Origin: Rhodobacter sp.
Lineage (GTDB): Bacteria; Pseudomonadota; Alphaproteobacteria; Rhodobacterales; Rhodobacteraceae
Assembly: GCA_027482795.1 (NCBI GenBank)
Contig: JAIXVS010000192.1
Location: forward strand, 1 to 9,099
Length of the DNA stretch: 9,099 bases
Direction of reading: 5' to 3'
The notes under the pieces were generated by a model that saw nothing but the letters and a program-made list of their open reading frames with translations, searched no databases and was not told the origin of the DNA. Both the position numbers and the translations under genes were made by a program. Positions 4,414 through 9,099 of this stretch are shown here, piece after piece. Position 1 is the stretch's first letter; the number at the start of each line of letters is the position of its first letter.

Positions 4414-5460
4414 CTACACCACCCTTGACCTAATCATCCCGACAATATCATAGACCTCATCCACAATCGGCCTTGCAATGGCATCGGCTCGCGCGGCCCC
4501 CTGCCCGATGATTCGGTCAATTTCGGCGGGGTCTTGCATTAGCCTCGTCATCTCGTTGGTGATCGGTTCCAGTTTCGCCACCGCCAAATCGGCCAGCGCA
4601 GGTTTGAAGGTGCCAAATTGTGCGCCTGCGTACTGGGTCATCACCTCTGCCGCAGTCATATCGGCCAAGGCGGCGTAGATGTTGACAAGGTTGCGCGCCT
4701 CATAGCGGTCTTTCAAACCGTCCAAGGTTTCGGGCAAGGGTTCGCTATCCGTCTTCGCTTTGCGGATTTTCTTTGAAATAGTGTCGGCATCATCCGTCAG
4801 GTTGATGCGCGATTGATCGGACGGGTCGGATTTGGACATTTTCGATGTGCCATCGCGCAGGCTCATCACCCGCGTGGCAGCCCCTTCGATAACGGGTTCG
4901 ACGACGGGGAAAAAGTTGACCCCATAGTCATTGTTGAACTTAATGGCGATGTCGCGGCACAGTTCTAGATGCTGCTTCTGATCCTCGCCCACGGGCACAT
5001 GGGTGGCCTTATAGGCCAGAATATCGGCGGCCATCAGGGCGGGATAGGCGAACAGGCCCAGCGAGACGTTTTCGGAATTCTTGCCCGCCTTATCCTTGAA
5101 CTGGGTCATCCGCGACATCCAGCCCATGCGCGCCACGCAGTTGAAAATCCAGCCCAATTCCGCGTGCGCGGTGACTTGGGATTGGTTGAACAGGATCGAA
5201 CGCGCGGGGTCGATGCCAGCGGCGATAAAGCCCGCCGCCGCCTCGCGCGTGGCAAAGCGCAGTTTGGCGGGGTCTTGCCAGACGGTGATTGCGTGCATGT
5301 CGACAAGGCAGTAGATCGTTTCAATCCCCTCATCCTGCTTTTGCACAAAGCGTTTCAGCGCGCCAAGATAGTTGCCCAATGTCAGACCGCCCGATGGCTG
5401 AATGCCCGAAAAGATGCGCGCAGGAAATTGGGGGGCGGTGGGCGCGGGGGCTAAAGACAT
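4414..5460 (-). CDS. trpS: Tryptophanyl-tRNA synthetase
   Basis: Class I aminoacyl-tRNA synthetase that charges tRNA-Trp with tryptophan using ATP, in the cytoplasm. The 348-residue length is normal for bacterial TrpRS. Seen motifs: FSGIQPSGGLTLGNYLGAL (17-35) with TLGN as the HIGH-box equivalent, tryptophan-pocket region YCLVDMHAITV, GEDQKQHLEL, and KMSKS at 207-211. The ATG at 5458-5460 has AGAGGAA (5468-5474 on the + strand) seven bases upstream. A short Ala/Pro-rich N-terminal stretch (residues 2-13) precedes the catalytic domain. The gene is divergent from the rhomboid-like gene and convergent with imuB. No T-box or trp leader peptide is visible in the short upstream gap, so constitutive expression is likely. 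Confidence 0.97.
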   Translation of the reverse strand: MSLAPAPTAPQFPARIFSGIQPSGGLTLGNYLGALKRFVQKQDEGIETIYCLVDMHAITVWQDPAKLRFATREAAAGFIAAGIDPARSILFNQSQVTAHAELGWIFNCVARMGWMSRMTQFKDKAGKNSENVSLGLFAYPALMAADILAYKATHVPVGEDQKQHLELCRDIAIKFNNDYGVNFFPVVEPVIEGAATRVMSLRDGTSKMSKSDPSDQSRINLTDDADTISKKIRKAKTDSEPLPETLDGLKDRYEARNLVNIYAALADMTAAEVMTQYAGAQFGTFKPALADLAVAKLEPITNEMTRLMQDPAEIDRIIGQGAARADAIARPIVDEVYDIVGMIRSRVV

Positions 5461-5535
5461 GGGGCGGTTCCTCTGGATTATCTGCGGACATAGGCTTATC
5501 TGCGGGTAGATGTTTCGTCAATGAAGGCAAGGCCC
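5461..5535. promoter_or_regulatory. Divergent trpS / rhomboid-like promoter region
   Basis: 75 bp must hold start signals for both genes. On the - strand TTGACG (5516-5521) is a good -35 for trpS but the -10 seventeen bases later (TAAGCC) is weak. TTATCTGCGG appears twice (5478-5487 and 5496-5505), starts 18 bp apart, between that -35 and the trpS ribosome site. It may be an operator or a small duplication. No + strand promoter is convincing. Confidence 0.4.
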
Positions 5536-6237
5536 ATGAACAGACCAGATCCCGCGCCGATGGAATCGCCGATTAACCCGCTGCCATGGGTGGTTTGGGC
5601 GATGGTGCTGCCGATGGTGGCGCTAGAGGCCATGTTCAGCGCCGCCGAGGCGGGGCTGGTGGGCGGCGCGCAAGGGATTGGTTGGCGCGTGGCGGCGCTG
5701 GAAGACTATGCCGTTTGGCCCGCCTATTGGCGGCAAGAATGGCAGGCGGGCAATTTGGATATTGAACTGCTGCGCCGATTTGTGACCTATCCGTTTTTGC
5801 ACATAAACCCAACCCATGCGATTTTTGCGGTGGTGATCTTGCTGGCTATGGGCAAGTTTGTGGGCGAGGTGTTTCGCCCTGTCTCTACCGCGCTGGTGTA
5901 TTTTGCATCGGCGGCGGTGGGCGCGGTTCTGTATGCCAGCATCCCCGCCATCGAGGCACCGCTGATGGGCGCTTATCCTGGGGATTACGGACTGATCGGG
6001 GCCTTTACCTTTATGATCTGGGTGCGGCTGGCGGGCACGGGTATAAACCAGCTGCGCGCCTTTACGATGATTGGGTTTTTGCTGGCGGTCCAGCTGATAT
6101 TTGGCCTGCTATTTGGCGGCGGCTATGAATGGGTGGCCGATATTTCCGCCTTTGTCGCAGGGTTTTTGCTGTCTTTCATCGCATCCCCCGGCGGGTTCGC
6201 GCGGGCCTTGGCGCGGGTGCGCCAGCGGAATTTTTAA
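5536..6237 (+). CDS. Rhomboid-fold membrane protein lacking the protease catalytic residues
   Basis: 233 residues, about six hydrophobic segments, inner membrane. ATG 5536 is preferred over ATG 5521 because AAGG (5524-5527) sits eight bases before it and the N-terminus MNRPDP..SPINPLP reads naturally. The fold is recognisable from FVTYPFLHINPTHAIF (82-97) in TM2, GLIGAFTFMIW (152-162) in TM4 and WVADISAFVAGFLLSF (199-214) in TM6. Aligning by eye to E. coli GlpG: the His150 equivalent is kept (H94), but Asn154 becomes A98, the catalytic Ser in GxSG becomes Y151 (G-D-Y-G), and the catalytic His in the last segment becomes D202 (A-D-I instead of A-H-I). It is therefore predicted to be a pseudoprotease, perhaps binding or chaperoning membrane proteins as inactive rhomboids do. 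Its stop overlaps that of murJ. Automated annotation would probably call it a rhomboid protease. Confidence 0.85.
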   Translation: MNRPDPAPMESPINPLPWVVWAMVLPMVALEAMFSAAEAGLVGGAQGIGWRVAALEDYAVWPAYWRQEWQAGNLDIELLRRFVTYPFLHINPTHAIFAVVILLAMGKFVGEVFRPVSTALVYFASAAVGAVLYASIPAIEAPLMGAYPGDYGLIGAFTFMIWVRLAGTGINQLRAFTMIGFLLAVQLIFGLLFGGGYEWVADISAFVAGFLLSFIASPGGFARALARVRQRNF

Positions 6238-7796
6238 CCGCGCCTTAGCGCGCGAAAATCAGACAGTTTGAACGCGCCCATCGCGGCCCCACTGCCGAAA
6301 TAGGCAATGCCGCCCGCAGCAATCAACCCCGCCAGCGCGATGTATCGCCAGCCCATGTGATAAAGCCACGGCGCGATGGCCCATGCCACCCCATACAGCA
6401 CCGCGCCCATAATGGCCGCCGCTGCGATAATGCGCGGCAGGCGCTGCTTTGATCGCGCGTCCAGCTGCACCGCGCTGCCCATACCCCGCGCGCCCCAGAT
6501 CAGCTGCGCCAGCATGATCCATGCGGCAAGGGTTGTGGCCACAGCGGCGGCGGCAAAGCCGATATAGGGCATCAGCCCCACGGCCAGCGCGGCATTCACG
6601 ACCATCGCCATCAGCGCAAATTGAAACGGGCGGCGGGTGTCTTCGCGGGCATAGTACAGCGGCTGCCAGACCTTTTGCAGCACAAAGGCAGGCAGACCCG
6701 CGCCGTATATGGCCAGCGCCAGCGCGGTGGCGGTGGTATCGGCGGGCCCAAAGGCCCCACGCTGATACAGCACAAAGGTTAGGGCATGGGCAATGACCAC
6801 CAGCGCCACGGCGGCGGGCAGGGTTAGAGCCAGCGCAAATTCTAAGGATCGGTTCAGGCTGGCTTGCGCGCCTGCCTCGTCATTCGCGCGCAGCCGCCGT
6901 GCCAGATCGGGCAGCAGCACCGTGCCCACGGCGATGCCCACCACGCCAAGGGGCAGTTGATACAGACGGTCGGCATAGACCAGCCAAGAAATCGCCCCTT
7001 CGGTAAAGCTGGCCACTTGGCGGCCCACCAAAAGGTTGATCTGCACCACGCCCCCCGCAAGCACGGCAGGGCCTGCGATGATCAGCAGATGCCTTAAATC
7101 TGGCGTCCAGCGCGGCAGGTGCAAGCGCGCGCGAAAGCCGATGCGGTGTGCGGCCACCCAAGTGAACGCCAGTTGCGCTATGCCTGTCACAGGCACCGTC
7201 CATGCCAGCGTTTGGCCCATATCCCAGCCCGCCCACACCGCCAGCCCAATGGCGGCGATAAAGATCAGGTTCATGAGTATCGGCACAAAGCCCGCTTCGG
7301 AAAAGCGGCCATGCGCGTTCATCACGCCCGACAAAAGGGCGACAAGCGAGATGAACAGAATATAGACAAAGGTGATGCGCCCAAAGCTGACCGCCAGATC
7401 AAAGCGCGCGTCCCCCACAAACCCCGCCGCCATGGCCCAGACCAGCCACGGCATGGCCAGCGTGCCAATCAGCGTGACGATCAGCAGCACAAAGGTCAGC
7501 CCCGAAAAGGCATCCGATGCAAAGCGGCCACTATCTTCGCCGCCCTCAAGTTTTTTCGAATACATCGGCACAAAGGCCTGATTGAACGCGCCTTCGGCAA
7601 AGAAACGGCGAAACATATTGGGCAAGGAAAAGGCCACGTTAAAGGCATCTGCCGCAGCCCCCGTGCCTAAATATCCCGCCATCAGCACATCGCGTGCAAG
7701 CCCCGATCCGCGCGAGATCAGCGTCCAGCCGCCCAGAACGATGGTGTTGCGGATTAGGTTTGTCTTGCTCACTTCGCGCCTGCCTTCATCATGCAT
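6234..7796 (-). CDS. murJ: Lipid II flippase MurJ (MviN family)
   Basis: Polytopic inner-membrane protein of the MOP superfamily that flips lipid II for peptidoglycan synthesis. 520 residues with about 14 hydrophobic segments, the normal size. Motifs seen: GGWTLISRGSGLARD, GTGAAADAF, and SLPNMFRRFFAEGAFNQAFVP. By spacing, R29, R35, D50 and R63 match R18, R24, D39 and R52 of E. coli MurJ, residues important for function, so it should be active. The start is uncertain: ATG 7796 gives the longest form but has no clear ribosome site; GTG at 7770-7772 would give M-SKTNLIRN, with AGG six bases upstream, and fits the family N-terminus equally well. It lies downstream of glnD on the same strand across a 161-bp gap with hairpins, and ends tail-to-tail with the rhomboid-like gene. 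Confidence 0.96.
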   Translation of the reverse strand: MHDEGRREVSKTNLIRNTIVLGGWTLISRGSGLARDVLMAGYLGTGAAADAFNVAFSLPNMFRRFFAEGAFNQAFVPMYSKKLEGGEDSGRFASDAFSGLTFVLLIVTLIGTLAMPWLVWAMAAGFVGDARFDLAVSFGRITFVYILFISLVALLSGVMNAHGRFSEAGFVPILMNLIFIAAIGLAVWAGWDMGQTLAWTVPVTGIAQLAFTWVAAHRIGFRARLHLPRWTPDLRHLLIIAGPAVLAGGVVQINLLVGRQVASFTEGAISWLVYADRLYQLPLGVVGIAVGTVLLPDLARRLRANDEAGAQASLNRSLEFALALTLPAAVALVVIAHALTFVLYQRGAFGPADTTATALALAIYGAGLPAFVLQKVWQPLYYAREDTRRPFQFALMAMVVNAALAVGLMPYIGFAAAAVATTLAAWIMLAQLIWGARGMGSAVQLDARSKQRLPRIIAAAAIMGAVLYGVAWAIAPWLYHMGWRYIALAGLIAAGGIAYFGSGAAMGAFKLSDFRALRRG

Positions 7797-7902
7797 CCAG
7801 CATTGCCGCGTTTGCCCCGTGGCGTCCAGCCCCTTGCAGCGCGCCGCCCACCTAAAGACGCGCTATGGGGCTTCCTCGCTCCGCAAATATCCCACGGGGA
7901 TA

Positions 7903-7944
7903 GGGATTGGCATCGCCAATCCCGTAAGGGGCGTGAAGCCCCTT
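7903..7944 (-). terminator. Twin hairpins between glnD and murJ
   Basis: AAGGGGC-GTGAA-GCCCCTT (7926-7944, perfect 7-bp stem) and GGGATTGGC-ATC-GCCAATCCC (7903-7923, perfect 9-bp stem) follow the glnD stop codon on the - strand. Neither has a proper T-run, so they may weaken rather than stop transcription into murJ, protect the glnD 3' end, or belong to a dispersed repeat. The rest of the 161-bp gap shows no clear promoter. Confidence 0.5.
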
Positions 7945-7957
7945 GCGCCCGTAAAAC

Positions 7958-9099
7958 CTAAACCGCCCCAACCGCGCGCTGCGCGCCATCAACAATCGCC
8001 TGGCGCAGTTTTTTCTCCAGCGCCTCTTGGCGGTGCTTGGCGTGCAGCTTTAACCCAAACATGTCTTTGACATAAAACACATCCACCACCTGCGCGCCGT
8101 AGGTCGCGATGACGGCGCTGGCGATGTAGATGTTGTTGGCCGCCAAAGTTCGGGTCAGGTCATACAAAAGGCCGGGGCGGTCGCGGGTGTCGACTTCGAT
8201 AATCGTATAGATTTCAGACCCTTCGTTGTCGAAGATAATATGGGTGGGAAAGCGGAACTCGCGGTCGCGCTTTTTCACCTTGTCGCGGTCGGCGAGGGCC
8301 TCGCGCGGCATCACCTCGCCGCGCAGAGTTTTCTCGATCATGCCGCGCAGGCGGGGCAATCGGGCAATCTCGTAAGGTTTGCCTTCGGCGTCTTGCACCC
8401 AGAATACGGCAGTCGCATAGCCGTCTTTCGATGTATAGGTGCGCGCATCGACCACGTTGGCCCCGACCAGCGCCAAGGCCCCCGCAAGGCGGCTGAAGAT
8501 ACCGGGATGATCCGCCAGCGCAAAGCAGGCGCGGGTGGCATCGCGGGTGGGTTCGGGGTGCAGATCGATGCGAATTTCATCGTCTTTGATCCCGTGCAGC
8601 AACTGGGCAAAGGCAAGCTGCGTGTCGGTGGACAGGCCCTGCCAATAGGGCGCGTAATGGCGGGCAAGTTCGGCGGCAATATCGCCCCCCTCCCAGCCTG
8701 CCAGCTTTGCGCGCAGCGCCTCTTTCGAGACATCTTCGCGCAAGTGGCGGCTGGCCGATTCCAGCCCGCTTTCCAGTGCATCGGCAGTTTGCGAATACAG
8801 CTGGCGCAGCAGCATTGCCTTCCAGTTGTTCCACGTGGTCGGCCCCACACCGCGAATATCGCAAACGGTCAGCACGGTTAGCAGATCGAGCCGCGCTTTG
8901 CTTTCCACTGCTTTGGCAAAATCGCGCACTGTGCGCGGATCACCAATATCGCGCTTTTGCGCCATGTCGGACATCAGCAGATGATAGCGCACCAGCCATT
9001 CCACTGTTTCGCATTCCTCATCATTTAGCCCAAGGCGGGGCGCAATGCGGCGGGCCATTTGCGCGCCGATGATGGAATGATCTTCTGGCCGCCCCTTGC
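7958..9099 (-). CDS. glnD: GlnD, PII uridylyltransferase/uridylyl-removing enzyme, 5'-truncated
   Basis: Cytoplasmic nitrogen sensor that uridylylates PII proteins when glutamine is low and removes UMP when it is high. The gene enters from beyond the right edge; the frame is open to 9099 and the visible 380 residues begin K-G-R-P-E-D-H-S-I-I-G-A, the segment just after the HD-dyad of the UMP-removing domain. The ATG at 9056-9058 is internal. Next come helical HD-domain parts (VEWLVRYHLLMSDMAQKRDI, LLTVLTVCDIRGVGPTTWNNWK), then two ACT domains that sense glutamine: one starting ADHPGIFSRLAGALALVGANVVDARTY, the other IIEVDTRDRPGLLYDLTRTLA. The N-terminal nucleotidyltransferase domain is outside the window. 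The TAG stop at 7958-7960 is followed by two hairpins and then murJ on the same strand. Confidence 0.96.
   Translation of the reverse strand, partial: KGRPEDHSIIGAQMARRIAPRLGLNDEECETVEWLVRYHLLMSDMAQKRDIGDPRTVRDFAKAVESKARLDLLTVLTVCDIRGVGPTTWNNWKAMLLRQLYSQTADALESGLESASRHLREDVSKEALRAKLAGWEGGDIAAELARHYAPYWQGLSTDTQLAFAQLLHGIKDDEIRIDLHPEPTRDATRACFALADHPGIFSRLAGALALVGANVVDARTYTSKDGYATAVFWVQDAEGKPYEIARLPRLRGMIEKTLRGEVMPREALADRDKVKKRDREFRFPTHIIFDNEGSEIYTIIEVDTRDRPGLLYDLTRTLAANNIYIASAVIATYGAQVVDVFYVKDMFGLKLHAKHRQEALEKKLRQAIVDGAQRAVGAV

Noticed and set aside
4969..5454. 161-codon + strand frame antisense to trpS
   Set aside because: trpS is certain on the other strand; the frame shows no domain and no start signals.
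5461..5535. T-box riboswitch or trp attenuator before trpS
   Set aside because: The leader is too short, with no T-box sequence, Trp codon run or terminator/antiterminator pair.
5536..6237. Active rhomboid protease
   Set aside because: GxSG and the catalytic His are replaced, as described for the gene.

Overview
The window looks like chromosomal DNA of an alphaproteobacterium of the order Rhodobacterales (Rhodobacter/Roseobacter group). Reasons: the base composition is GC-rich; the proteins read like Rhodobacteraceae forms, especially the PstS-type binding protein, the catalytically stripped rhomboid-like protein and GlnD followed by MurJ on the same strand; and the putative SOS box has the alphaproteobacterial GTTC-N7-GTTC form. 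No transposase, phage gene, tRNA, rRNA or CRISPR array is visible.

Layout, left to right. (1) 1-378, +: 3' part of a universal stress protein gene, ending at a strong hairpin terminator that can serve both strands. (2) 457-891, -: a secreted class II cytochrome c (c556/c' type) with a C-terminal CxxCH. Short tandem duplications sit on both sides of it; the one at its stop codon puts TAA in all three frames. (3) 1128-2114, +: a periplasmic phosphate-binding protein (PstS family) with a candidate Pho box upstream and its own terminator, and no pstCAB beside it. (4) 2241-3932, +: imuB, a catalytically inactive Y-family polymerase relative of the SOS mutasome, preceded by a LexA-type box that abuts the start codon; imuA and dnaE2 are not adjacent. 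(5) 3933-4413: a 481-bp non-coding stretch packed with stem-loops, including two copies of a three-hairpin module whose stems differ yet still pair. (6) 4414-5460, -: trpS. (7) 5536-6237, +: a rhomboid-fold membrane protein lacking the catalytic Ser and His. (8) 6234-7796, -: murJ, overlapping the rhomboid gene tail-to-tail by four bases. (9) 7958-9099, -: 3' part of glnD, with two hairpins between it and murJ.

The genes do not form one pathway. They are mostly single-gene transcription units in alternating orientation, with separate roles: stress response, electron transfer, phosphate uptake, damage-induced mutagenesis, translation, cell-wall lipid flipping and nitrogen sensing. Regulatory signals readable from sequence are the PhoB-type site before pstS and the LexA-type site before imuB. 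The least explained part is the structured imuB-trpS spacer, which looks like a cluster of dispersed palindromic elements partly acting as convergent terminators.
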